NCBI RefSeq assembly: GCF_001189845.1
Contig: NZ_LFLZ01000030.1
Location: 1 to 64,000, forward strand
From: Bradyrhizobium tropiciagri
GTDB lineage: Bacteria > Pseudomonadota > Alphaproteobacteria > Rhizobiales > Xanthobacteraceae
Direction of reading: 5' to 3'
DNA length: 64,000 bases
Positions 36,430-46,160 of the stretch are shown here, piece after piece. The notes below the pieces were generated by a model, which had not been told where the DNA came from, made no database searches, and saw only the letters and a program-made list of their open reading frames with translations. A program made the translations under genes and the position numbers. The number at the start of each line of letters is the position of its first letter. Within the stretch, counting starts at the first letter, position 1.

Positions 36430-38898
36430 GTCGAATAGGGGGACATCCCCAACCTTGGCGCACATGAGAAGTCTCTCTTGTGGAATAGCTCTCCATTGCC
36501 GGTGGGGATCCTAGAGAGACCGGGACGTGTGCTGTCGGGAGGTCAACGGTCTCGATCAGACCAGTGGCGTCCATGTCCACAGCAAGACTCCCGCCGTCTT
36601 CTCAGGGCGCCTTAAACGGAGCCTTATCTGTCGAATGGCAGCTAGGGCGCGTCCGAGATCAAGAGCGATCCTGTTGGCGATAATTGGATCCGCCATTTTG
36701 CTTCGATATTGAGGTCGATAAGGATATTTATCATCGCCTGCCTTCCCGAACTCGCTATTGAGGGCATCCCAAGAGAGAACGAGGAGAGGGGCAGATAATG
36801 TAAAGGCGCCATCGGGACATCCAGGATTCGAACAAAGGACCGGCGGGCGCCGGCGCTAGCGCTACGACGGTACGGTCCCGAGTCGGTCTGGCAGAAGGTC
36901 GGCCAGCGGCTCCTCGACGATGCCTGCGCTCGGCTGACCGGCCGTCAGGAAGATGAGGTCGATCCCGACGAGCCTGATCCGGATGATTTCCCGGCCGGTC
37001 CGAAGTGGCCGTGATCGCGCTACATTCGTGCTCAAGATTTTAATGGTTCGGCCCTGCAAAACGCGGGCGGCGCGAAAAATCAGCCGAGAGCGTGCCGTCG
37101 GGCGTGGCAGCGGCGACGCCAGAGACGTCGGCGGGTCCGCAGGATATCCGAAATGCGCCTGCTGCGGCGAGACAGGAGATCCGTCTCCAAATCCACCGCG
37201 ATCGAGGCCAATCGGTACGCTCCCCCGACCATCCGCGTGACTTCCTCGTCCCCGATCGGACGATCGTACCGATCGGCGATCCGAGCGTTACCGACGAACG
37301 TGCCGGTTTCGACGTCGATACAGGTGACGGTGCCCGGGCCCGCCGGATCTTCCGGTCCTGAGACGATTACGTGGCAGTCCCGATAAGGCAGTTTCCGCCT
37401 GCAGATGCTTGAGGGGGCCGAGGACACGTCGCACTTCCATTTTTGGCGCCGGCCAGGCACGTCGCCTGCGGCAAAGTTTCTTCGTGCGCGGGAGAAGCTC
37501 TCGCGTGTGCTTCGAGGATTGGCCGGCGGCGGTGAACGAGTGCCGCGAACGATCGCTACAATTTGAAACGTTCCGGCGAAGGGCGGGGCCGGTTCATTTA
37601 ATGGGAAAGAATCCCTTGCCTTCGAGACCTAGGCTCTGGCGATTTCCCAAGGATTCGTTGAGGAGGACTCGAACGAGCATTCCGTCAGAATCGCAGGCGG
37701 CGTTCCAGCTTAAGCTTCTGGAGGGCAGAACGAGTCACCAGCGGCATGGATACGGCGCCGATGTGAGAACTATGGATGGAGGGCTTATGGCGTTGGTGAG
37801 GCAGGTGATGCCTCCCCGGGGCTGAAGAGTGGGATCGTAGAGGTGGTCGAGAAGCATCAAGACCTTGCGCGATGTTCAACCGGAAGGTTCTTAGGATCTA
37901 TCGGAACTGGTCGACCGCCATCTATGATACCGGGTTGCATTTCGTTTTGGTCTAGTTGAGCTGGAGGAAATGACCGCCGCAGATTCCTTGCGGTTTGGCC
38001 TTCCACATCGTCGGCGACATCCGGCAGGTTTGCAGGATCAGGGCGGACTACGAGGGCTGCTTCCTCGAAAAGCGAGGTTTCCTGATACGGATCGCAAGAG
38101 GGAACGGCTTGGCGTTCGCCAACAGCGTCGCTGCCGCAGAATTGGACGCGCGTCCCGCGGCCAGACGCGCGATCGACGAACGGGCCCGTCAGGCGCAATC
38201 TCGAATTCAAGCGAACGAGGATTACAAGTCTGTTGAGTAGAAATCTGACTCTCAGAAAGTACGTCGGCGTGTCCCGTTGTCAGACCGCGAGCGTTAGTTA
38301 CCAGTGACCGAAGCGCAAAATGGTACGGTGAAGCAGATATCGCGCTTCTGGTGATCGAAAACGAGGCTTTCGATCGTCGTTCGACGACAGGATTCTCTCG
38401 GGTCGGCCTACCAGCCCGATCGCGACGTAGTGCGGCTGAGACCTGACTGAATTGAACGCCAATCGGGCCGAGGCCAAAGTGCCAGATACCGATGATCGAC
38501 TGATCATCGGCACTATGAGCATGCTGTTCGACGGCATCACCATCATGTTGGTAATGATCATCGACATACCGATCATCGGCATCGTCGAGTGTCGGCCGTG
38601 ACCAGTGGCTCATCCCCGCCTGATACCGGCGCCAGCCGCCTGCTGGCCATGCGAAATTCGGCGCCCATTCTTCGAATTGCACCTGCGTCGGGATCTTTGC
38701 CGCGTCAATCTTGGACTTTGCTGAATTTGGTAGTCGCAGCAGCAGCAAATCAGTTGTTTCTATGGTCCGAAATCGAGTCGCTCTTACCTGTCTCATGAAA
38801 TGCTTCTTCGAAACATCTGCTTTTCAGAGGACCGATGAGATAATTTCGTCGGGGTCGGCGAGAGCAATTGATTTTGTGTAGTCAAAGGGAATGACGTG
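36430..38898. other. Long gene-poor spacer with decayed sequence
   Basis: About 2.5 kb with only doubtful frames. A minus-strand frame around 37100-37400 has a protein-like run (CHVIVSGPEDPAGPGTVTCI then VETGTFVGNARIADRYDR), and a plus frame at 37995-38240 gives MAFHIVGDIRQV to EDYKSVE, but neither matches a family I know. A tRNA-like scrap lies at ~36815-36840 and GATCATCG palindromes at 38492-38578. Confidence 0.4.
38770..38784. repeat. Copy of a dispersed 15-mer
   Basis: AAATCGAGTCGCTCT, identical to 40339-40353 and nearly identical to 40362-40376. Confidence 0.5.
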
Positions 38899-39684
38899 AT
38901 GAAAGAAACGGTTGATGATCGCCTATTGGCAGCAATTGATCGGTTAGCGAAATCTTCCAGCGAGGTAGCCAAAGCTTTGTCGACAATGCTGAGCAAGCAG
39001 GACATTGCAAATGAACACCTGCGCAAACTTGTAACCGCTGCGGAAATGTACGGGCTACCCAGAACAAATCATAGCTTGTTTCGTACTTTGTCTGTGATTG
39101 CACAAGAACGAGCGATTGAGATAATCCGTACAGAAATGCCTGATGCTGTCTTTTTTGCCGATCATGATGAGTTCAGGTTTGATGCCTTATCAAAAGCGGA
39201 TGCGGGTGTTGCTCTCGAGTTCGGCGTCTATACCGGTTACACCATCAGCACCATGGCCGAGCGATTTCCGGAGCGGAAGTTTTATGGCTTCGATAGCTTT
39301 AATGGCCTGCCGGAGCGCTGGAATGGATACCTTCCAGTGGACTTCGATCGTGGAGGCAAGGCGCCTGACGTTCCGGAGAACGTAGAGCTTATTGTTGGTC
39401 TGTTTGATGAGACGATTCCGTTGTTTGCTCAGCGCAAGCTGCCCGTTGCGTTCATCCACGTCGATTGCGACATATATTCAAGCACAAGAAGTATCTTTAC
39501 GGGGCTCAAGTCTCAGATTCGTCCAGGATGCGTTATCGTGTTTGACGAATACTTCAACTACGTAGGGTTCGAGAAGCATGAAAGACTAGCTTTCGACGAA
39601 TTCATCCGTGAGACCAACTATGGTGTTAATTGGATATCGTATTCGGGGCAACAGGCCGCTTGTGTACTGACGACGGGTGCGTAG
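38899..39684 (+). CDS. TylF/MycF-type SAM-dependent methyltransferase
   Basis: 261 residues from ATG 38899 (MKETVDDRLLAAIDRLAK), with AAGGGA 10 bases upstream; a GTG at 38896 would add one residue. Class I methyltransferase with ALEFGVYTGYTISTMAERFP as the SAM-binding motif I, FYGFDSFNGLPERWNG, and the metal-site-like acidic motifs HVDCDIYSSTRSIF and VIVFDEYFNY of the TylF/MycF/NovP sugar O-methyltransferases. An N-terminal amphipathic helix (~35 residues) precedes it. It is A+T-richer than its neighbours, suggesting separate acquisition. A sugar hydroxyl is the likely acceptor; Nod-factor fucose methylation (as by NoeI) is a possibility not shown by sequence. Confidence 0.8.
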   Translation: MKETVDDRLLAAIDRLAKSSSEVAKALSTMLSKQDIANEHLRKLVTAAEMYGLPRTNHSLFRTLSVIAQERAIEIIRTEMPDAVFFADHDEFRFDALSKADAGVALEFGVYTGYTISTMAERFPERKFYGFDSFNGLPERWNGYLPVDFDRGGKAPDVPENVELIVGLFDETIPLFAQRKLPVAFIHVDCDIYSSTRSIFTGLKSQIRPGCVIVFDEYFNYVGFEKHERLAFDEFIRETNYGVNWISYSGQQAACVLTTGA

Positions 39685-40419
39685 TGCCTACAGTCGGGCC
39701 GCAGAAATGCGTGGTCGGTGCGGCAATAGTTACATTAGCCTTCAATCTTGATGGATTGAATTTGGCAATCGACAATTTCACTCATTGATATTGCTGGTCG
39801 CCATAAGGCTGCAGGGAGCAGCAGCGGCATGCTTTTACACTCGTCTATGGCCATTGTATCGTCTGTGGGAAAGCCTCAAGTAGAGGCGTGTTGGAACGCT
39901 CTGCTTACCAGATTACTGGCTATTCCGTGGAGACGTTCATTTCGTTCTCGGCGCGAGCGGACATATTGCCGGCGCGATCAATCCTGCATCTGAGAACAGG
40001 AGAAGCGATTGGCTGTCGGCCAATCGAAGCGATGAGCCGGAGACCTGGCTCGCCCATGCGGAGGAGAAGCCGGGGAGCTGGTGGAACAACTAGATGGGGC
40101 GGCGTAAGTCCTGGACGGAGGAGCGTTTGCTGCACGCTCCCAATTTGGGAGTAACCTCTACCCTCCGGGCGAGCCGGCGCCTGGCCCGGATCGCCGGCTG
40201 TGGTGCCACGTCGACCAGCAGGTTTCATGAGGCAGATTTCCTGAAGGCACCACCCTCGGTTTTCTCAAGCTCAAAAATCGGCAAAAAAAACGAGGGGAAA
40301 TTCGGCCGTCGTCTCAGTGACGATTCGTTCGTAAAACGAAATCGAGTCGCTCTAAAAGAGCAAATCGAGTCATTCTAAAAGTGTCCTCACATATCATTAT
40401 TATTTATTATTAACGAAAT
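39685..40419. other. Non-coding spacer downstream of tRNA-Ile
   Basis: About 730 bases between the methyltransferase and the tRNA. No convincing gene. It includes the hairpin repeat cluster described at 40328-40376. Confidence 0.5.
40328..40376. repeat. Tandem small hairpins downstream of tRNA-Ile
   Basis: Two hairpins: TTCG-TAAAA... closing CGAA (40328-40340) and GCTCT-AAA-AGAGC (40349-40361), separated and followed by copies of AAATCGAGTC (40339 and 40362). In the tRNA direction they lie about 45-90 bases beyond its CCA end, where they could act as a terminator or processing signal, or be a mobile palindromic repeat. Confidence 0.55.
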
Positions 40420-40495
40420 TGGTGGGCCCGGCAGGACTCGAACCTGCAACCAAACCGTTATGAGCGGTTGGCTCTAACCATTGAGCTACAGGCCC
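40420..40495 (-). tRNA. tRNA with CAT anticodon, tRNA-Ile2 type
   Basis: Minus strand starts GGGCCTGTAGCTCAATGG and ends in an encoded CCA. Acceptor stem GGGCCTG pairs with CGGGCCC (one G-U). The anticodon arm is AACCG-CTCATAA-CGGTT, giving anticodon CAT, and the T-arm is GCAGG-TTCGAGT-CCTGC. The body matches the alpha-proteobacterial isoleucine tRNA whose C34 is changed to lysidine by TilS to read AUA, rather than initiator or elongator Met tRNA. 76 nt including CCA. Confidence 0.95.
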
Positions 40496-41293
40496 CGCCA
40501 CTAAAAGGCGGCGGCGCGGCATGCTGGCATCGTTACAGGTTGTCTGCCGCTCCCGCAAGGTTCAGTCACACTTCCGCGCCCGCGCTTCGGACTTCTCCGC
40601 ATAGGTTCCTTTCCCGTTCTGTAGCTCGAAGCGTGAATTCAGTCCGAAGGCCTGCTTTGGCGCAGTTATCATGTGTCGTTATGAAGGCGCGCGACGTGCG
40701 TAGAATCAGCAGGCCGCGCCGGCGCGGAGTCATAAGATACGGTTTTTCCAACCTAGCGAGCTCTTCACTGCTGTTGAGGCGGGCGATGAGGCTTCAGCGT
40801 TCCGTTTTGACAAAACCTTGGTATAGGTTTGACAGCCCATCCTATATTACCCACTCACCTTTGTAGAGTTGAGCATCCATCAGATCGTTTCTACTTTCGA
40901 CATCGAGGCCGGATCATTCGAAGGAGCGATCGAAGCGAAGCCTTGAGCTGGCTTGATTCCTTGCTGGAAGTCGTTGCGTTCCATCAAGGTCTGAGGACGA
41001 AACTACATGGAAATAGGTGAGCCCAATTCCACGTCTCGAGGCGGCCCGCAGGCTGCTTAGGCGCAAAAAGACATGGATGTTTAACTTGGGAAGAGCGCCC
41101 GCAATTCGAGGTCGCGGTCAGTGATGAGAAGGGCAGGGCCAAGCAACCACGATGTAAGAAGCGCAGGACTGAGCTCCCTACTTGGGAGCGTGTGCATTTG
41201 GACCAGGCGTTTCCAGTTCCCAAATTTTACGCGCATTAGCCGCGGGCAGCGCGACCTGCTCGCGAATTTGCGTTACCTTGAATGCGAGTCGAG
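40496..41293. other. Non-coding spacer upstream of the RND pump
   Basis: About 800 bases with only short unconvincing frames. Notably no membrane-fusion-protein gene precedes the RND gene, as would be usual. No operator recognised. Confidence 0.5.
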
Positions 41294-44200
41294 ATGGCAT
41301 TTACCGAACTTTTCATCAAACGCCCGGTGTTGTCTGTCGTCCTCAGTCTCCTGATCCTGCTGATCGGACTTCGCGCGGCCACCGTTCTGCCGATCCGGCA
41401 ATATCCCAAGCTGTCCAATACGGTCGTCAATATCACGACTTCCTATCCTGGCGCCTCCGCCGACATGATCCAGGGGTTCATCACCGCTCCACTGGAGCAG
41501 GCCGTCGCTTCCGCCGAGGGCGTCGACTACATCACTTCCTCATCGGTACTCGGTACGTCGACGATCCAAGTCTACATAAAGCTGAATTTCGATCCCAACG
41601 AGGCGCTCACCGAGGTGCTTTCTAAGGTCAACTCGATCAAATATTTAATCCCGAAGGAATCAAACGATCCAGTCGTCACTAAGGCAACGGGTCAGGCGAC
41701 CGCTGTCATGTATATCGCTTTCTCCAGCGAGGAACTGACGACCAGCGCGATTTCCGACTATCTCTCGCGCGTCGTGCAACCGGTTATGTCAACCGTTGAC
41801 GGCGTCGCCGCGGCAGACATCCTGGGCGGCCAAAGTTTTGCGATGCGGCTATGGCTCGATACGGCGAAAATGGCTGGGCGCGGCGTCTCGCCGGCTGGTG
41901 TTTCGGCTGCAATCGCCGCCAATAACTTCCAGGCGGCCGCCGGCCAGACCAAGGGATATTTCACCATCTCCGACGTCACGGCAAATACCGACCTGCGGAG
42001 CGTAGATGACTTCAAGCGAATGATCGTTAAAGCCAATGATGGTGGCTTTGTGCGCATTGAAGACATTGCGACAGTCGAGCTTGCCGCACAGACGACAGAC
42101 GTCAGTGCCGTCATGAACGGCGAGCACGCGGTCGTCATCGGCGTGCAGGCGGGTCCACAAGGCAATCCGCTGAACATAGTGCGAGGTGTTCGCGCGCTGT
42201 TTCCAGAAATGGAGCGCAACCTGCCGCCATCGCTCAAGATGAAAGTGGCCTACGATTCAACGAAATTCATCCAATCGTCGATCGATGAAGTGGAGAAGAC
42301 GCTCATCGAGGCCATCGTGATCGTGGTGGTGGTGATCTTCCTGTTCCTGGCCTCGCTGCGATCGGTCGTCATTCCCGTCGTCACCATTCCGCTGTCGCTC
42401 GTTGGCGTCTGCAGCTTGATGCTGGCGCTGGGGTTCTCATTCAACCTCCTGACCTTGCTTGCGATGGTGCTCGCGATAGGTCTTGTGGTCGACGACGCGA
42501 TCGTCGTGGTGGAGAACGTCCATCGTCATCTAGAGGAAGGGGCGCCGCCCCTGCAGGCCGCCACGAGGGGAGCGCGCGAGATCGTGGTCCCCGTTGTCTC
42601 CATGACGATTACGTTGGCGGCCGTATACGCCCCCATCGGCTTTCTCGGTGGCCTAACCGGTGCGCTGTTCCGTGAGTTCGCGTTCACGCTGGCCGGGGCG
42701 GTGATCGTGTCTGGCGTGATCGCTTTGACGCTGTCGCCGATGATGTGCTCGATCTTTCTAAAGAGCGCCGAGGAGGGGCGGTTTGCAAGATTCGCGAACC
42801 GCGTGTTCGCTGCCATGACAGGCTGGTACGGCCGCAAGCTCGATCGCTCGCTCGACTATCGCCCAATTACCTGGCTGTTTGCGCTGACCATGCTGGGCCT
42901 TGTCGGCTTTTTCTATGTGCATACCTCTAAGGAACTTGCACCCGAGGAGGATCAAGGTATCGTATTCGCACTAACGAAGGCGCCGAAATATGCCAATATC
43001 GACTATCTCGACTATTACGGTGCCAAGCTCGAAAAAGCATTGCGAAAGTTTTCCGAGACCGATTTGAGCTTCGTGCTCAACGGAAGTGGCGGCTCGCAAT
43101 CAGGCATGGCCGGAATGTTGCTGAAGCCATGGGACGAGCGCAAGCGATCATCGATCGTGCTTAGGTCCCTTGTTCAAGCCGAGCTGTCGAAAATCGAGGG
43201 CGTTAACGCATTTGCTTTTAGCTTACCGGCGCTTCCGGGCGGATCGGACGGCCTGCCCGTTCAGATGGTGATCAATTCGACGCTTGGCTTCCGATCCGTC
43301 TATGAGCAGATGTCGAAACTGAAGGACGCCGCGCGCAAGAGCGGTCTGTTCATGGTTAGCGACTCTGACCTCGAATTCAACCAGCCGGTGGTGCGAATCA
43401 AGGTCGATCGGTCCAAGGCCAACGATCTTGGCATTACCATGCAGAATATCGGCGACGCGCTCGCCACCCTACTTGGCGGAAACTACATCAATCGCTTCAA
43501 TCTGCAGGGCCGCTCCTACCAAGTGATCCCGCAGGTGCCGCGCGAGAAACGCATGGCCCCGGAAGCGATTGGGAACTATTATGTAAAGACTGCGACGGGC
43601 TCGATGCTTCCGCTATCTACCGTCGTCTCTGTCGAGACTGCGACTGATCCGAACGCGCTCACCCACTACAACCAGCTCAACTGCGCGACCTTTCAGGCCG
43701 TGCCGATGCCTGGGGTCACGATCGGTCAAGCCGTGGACTTTTTGGAAGCAGAGGCAAAGAAGCTGCCAGCGGGTTTCAGCCACGACTTCCTTGCCGACGC
43801 GCGGCAATATGTGTACGAGGGTGACCAACTTGTCATCACCTTCGCGTTTGCACTGATCGTCATATTCTTGGTGCTTGCGGCGCAGTTCGAAAGTCTGCGC
43901 GATCCCCTCATTATTATGATCAGTGTACCCATGGCAATTGTCGGCGCCTTGATACCACTATTCTTTGGCTGGGCGACGATGAACATCTACACTCAGGTCG
44001 GGCTGCTGACGCTGGTCGGTTTAATTTCCAAGCACGGGATCCTGATGGTTGAATTCGCCAACGAGCTGCAGCTCAAGGAGAGATTTGACCGTCGCTCGGC
44101 GATAGAGATGGCGGCTCGCGTCCGACTTCGTCCAATCTTGATGACGACGGCGGCGATGGTCACAGGCGTGGTACCTTTGTTGGCGGCAACAGGAGCTGGC

Positions 44201-44395
44201 GCCGCGAGCCGCTTCTCGATTGGCCTGGTGCTCGTCGCGGGCATGTCTATCGGCACGCTGTTCACGCTCTTCGTCCTGCCGGCGGTCTATGTCGCGATCG
44301 CCTCCGATCACCGTGTCGATGCGAGTGCCGGTCACGCGAAGAAGGGCCCCAAGTTCGACCTCACCAGCGCTGCCGAGGCCCAGCCGGCCGAGTAA
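41294..44395 (+). CDS. RND (HAE1 family) efflux pump inner-membrane subunit
   Basis: 1033 residues from ATG 41294 (MAFTELFIKRPVLSVV); an ATG at 41282 would add MRVE. Full AcrB/MdtB-like architecture: TM1, the first large periplasmic porter/docking loop, TM2-6 with GLVVDDAIVVVENVHRHLEE (proton-relay Asp pair in TM4), hydrophobic bundle, second periplasmic loop, and TM8-12 with GLISKHGILMVEFANELQ and LRPILMTTAAMVTGVVPLL. It would export drugs or signals by proton antiport with a membrane fusion protein and outer-membrane channel, neither encoded nearby. Related RND pumps such as NolG are found among rhizobial nodulation genes. Intact. Confidence 0.93.
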   Translation: MAFTELFIKRPVLSVVLSLLILLIGLRAATVLPIRQYPKLSNTVVNITTSYPGASADMIQGFITAPLEQAVASAEGVDYITSSSVLGTSTIQVYIKLNFDPNEALTEVLSKVNSIKYLIPKESNDPVVTKATGQATAVMYIAFSSEELTTSAISDYLSRVVQPVMSTVDGVAAADILGGQSFAMRLWLDTAKMAGRGVSPAGVSAAIAANNFQAAAGQTKGYFTISDVTANTDLRSVDDFKRMIVKANDGGFVRIEDIATVELAAQTTDVSAVMNGEHAVVIGVQAGPQGNPLNIVRGVRALFPEMERNLPPSLKMKVAYDSTKFIQSSIDEVEKTLIEAIVIVVVVIFLFLASLRSVVIPVVTIPLSLVGVCSLMLALGFSFNLLTLLAMVLAIGLVVDDAIVVVENVHRHLEEGAPPLQAATRGAREIVVPVVSMTITLAAVYAPIGFLGGLTGALFREFAFTLAGAVIVSGVIALTLSPMMCSIFLKSAEEGRFARFANRVFAAMTGWYGRKLDRSLDYRPITWLFALTMLGLVGFFYVHTSKELAPEEDQGIVFALTKAPKYANIDYLDYYGAKLEKALRKFSETDLSFVLNGSGGSQSGMAGMLLKPWDERKRSSIVLRSLVQAELSKIEGVNAFAFSLPALPGGSDGLPVQMVINSTLGFRSVYEQMSKLKDAARKSGLFMVSDSDLEFNQPVVRIKVDRSKANDLGITMQNIGDALATLLGGNYINRFNLQGRSYQVIPQVPREKRMAPEAIGNYYVKTATGSMLPLSTVVSVETATDPNALTHYNQLNCATFQAVPMPGVTIGQAVDFLEAEAKKLPAGFSHDFLADARQYVYEGDQLVITFAFALIVIFLVLAAQFESLRDPLIIMISVPMAIVGALIPLFFGWATMNIYTQVGLLTLVGLISKHGILMVEFANELQLKERFDRRSAIEMAARVRLRPILMTTAAMVTGVVPLLAATGAGAASRFSIGLVLVAGMSIGTLFTLFVLPAVYVAIASDHRVDASAGHAKKGPKFDLTSAAEAQPAE

Positions 44396-45209
44396 TGACG
44401 CCAGGATCAGGCTGGATTGACTGATTACTGCTCTACGGTAGGGACGTTTCTTGCCAAACGTGGTAATGCGCCCCGAAATTCGTCGCGGGACCAAAGGACG
44501 GTCTCTCGCGGCGGCGCTCCTCTCGACCCATCGTTCGCCCGCGGCAAAGGACTGCCTCATAGAGGGGAAAGAAGATCATTTCAAGGTGTCGGGGTCGTGA
44601 ACGGCGGAGCCTCAGGAGGGGCGTAACGCTCCGTTGCATCGAGATCTTCGCGCCATTGCTGCCGAGGTTGCTGCGCATCGGGCGCTCGAAGAACACGTCA
44701 ACAATCCGCTGTTGCTTCGCCACGATGAATTTGCCGCACGTTCACCGCAGCCGAACGTTGGCCCACCGCGCCGCGCGGAGAGAATTAATGCGTTCTCGAG
44801 TAGAAGGCAGCTTTTCCATCATCCAAATTGCTCTTGAAAGAGAATTTACTTTCTTTCGTCTGGCCGCGTTGAATTGCTAGCTGAAAGAGATGAACTCCGG
44901 TCTGATCCGCCTTAGGGTGGCTACCGCAAGTGCAATTCTGTGGGATTGGAGAACTGGTTGTCCGCACTTACACGGATGCTGACGCTGTTGCGATTTCGAT
45001 ACGAAGGCCATTGGTTGAGCAAGCTGAGGCGCATGGCTGGGTGATTTAGTTAGGTAGCGGGGAGTACAGCGCCGCTTATTGTTGCACAACTGCAGCCCGT
45101 AACAGGGAGCGAATGTAGAAGCTCTGCACTCGACCGCGGCCATCGTCATTATCAAGGCGGTCGGAGCTCGTAAGCGAGTGGTCAGAATCTTTCGCAATCT
45201 TGAAGACCA
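44396..45209. other. Non-coding spacer
   Basis: About 810 bases with no convincing gene on either strand; several open frames exist but none shows coding-like character over more than ~40 residues. Confidence 0.45.
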
Positions 45210-46160
45210 ATGTTTACGCCTGATTCCCTGGCGGGATTGGACGCCCTCTGGCGTGAGAAAGTGAAGGAAATGCCTGGGTTTGATGCTTCTATCTGGTTCC
45301 TGGCCGCAACGACGTGTTTTGCGGCTTTCGTAAACGGAGCTATCGGCTACGGGTTTTCCTCGCTCACTGTGCCGCTTGCGCTGGTTTTCTACACCAATCG
45401 CATTCTCAATCCTGCCATCGTCATCGTCGAAGTCTTCGTCAACGTCTACGTGCTCCTCGTCAATTTGAAGGGCGTACCGGCGATTTGGAGACGCGTGTTT
45501 CCCATCTTGGTTGGACTCTTGCCAGGCATTGCGCTTGGCGGCTATGCATTGGCTTCACTGCAGCCAAGCTGGATCAAATTCGCCACCTATACGATCATTC
45601 TTCCTTTGATCCTGCTGCAAGCCGCCGGTTGGCGCCGCCCTATCGAAGCAAGCTGGCTGATCAGTCTGCCATTCGGATCGATGCTGGGCATCCTCTATTC
45701 GGTGACGACTATCTCCGGCCCGCCCTTGGCGATGCTGTTTAACAATCAGGGCCTGGTCAAAAACGAATTTCGCGCCGGCCTTGCCCTGGTGCGCGTGGCG
45801 GAATCGAGCGTGACCGCTTTCGTCTATTACAGGCTCGGTCTGTTCATTTCCGAAAGCGGCAGTCTTCTCCATGTCTTAATACCCAGCGTTGTGCTCGGCA
45901 TCCCGCTGGGATCCTGCGTCATTCGCCGACTTGATCCGGAGATATTTCGACGCATCTGCATGAGCTTCGATGCTTGGATCGTGGGCTTCGGTTTGTCACG
46001 GGTTCTGATCGAGCTCAATCTAGTGCATAGCGGATGGGCTTATAGCGTGATGGCCGCGACGATATTGATCGATCTTTGGTTGTTATACTCGTTCCTTTCC
46101 ACGCGCCGTTCGAGCTGGTCAGGACGGCGACCTCGGCAAGGTGCGGGTATAAGCGCTTGA
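45210..46160 (+). CDS. TSUP-family (TauE/SafE) membrane transporter
   Basis: 316 residues with about eight membrane spans in two repeats. TauE/SafE features: FVNGAIGYGFSSLTVPLALV after the first span, ILNPAIVIVEVFVNVYVLL, VTTISGPPLAMLFNNQG in the middle loop and VLGIPLGSCVIRRLDPEIFRR near the end. TSUP proteins move sulfite, sulfoacetate or other organic anions across the inner membrane. Starts at ATG 45210; ATG 45270 (MPGFDASIWF) would remove a soluble lead. It is alone on its strand. A sulfur role would fit the SfnG cluster 9 kb away but nothing directly links them. Confidence 0.88.
   Translation: MFTPDSLAGLDALWREKVKEMPGFDASIWFLAATTCFAAFVNGAIGYGFSSLTVPLALVFYTNRILNPAIVIVEVFVNVYVLLVNLKGVPAIWRRVFPILVGLLPGIALGGYALASLQPSWIKFATYTIILPLILLQAAGWRRPIEASWLISLPFGSMLGILYSVTTISGPPLAMLFNNQGLVKNEFRAGLALVRVAESSVTAFVYYRLGLFISESGSLLHVLIPSVVLGIPLGSCVIRRLDPEIFRRICMSFDAWIVGFGLSRVLIELNLVHSGWAYSVMAATILIDLWLLYSFLSTRRSSWSGRRPRQGAGISA

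Noticed and set aside
35137..36465. Minus-strand open frame of 442 codons
   Set aside because: Antisense of the acyl-CoA-dehydrogenase-like gene; no family features.
38038..38796. Minus-strand open frame of 252 codons
   Set aside because: Translation lacks conserved features and contains repeats of Asp/His from the GATCATCG palindromes; no ribosome site.
44433..44723. Minus-strand frame MAKQQRIVDVFFERPM and on
   Set aside because: Plausible for ~40 residues but no homology recognised, no ribosome site, and the remainder is low quality.
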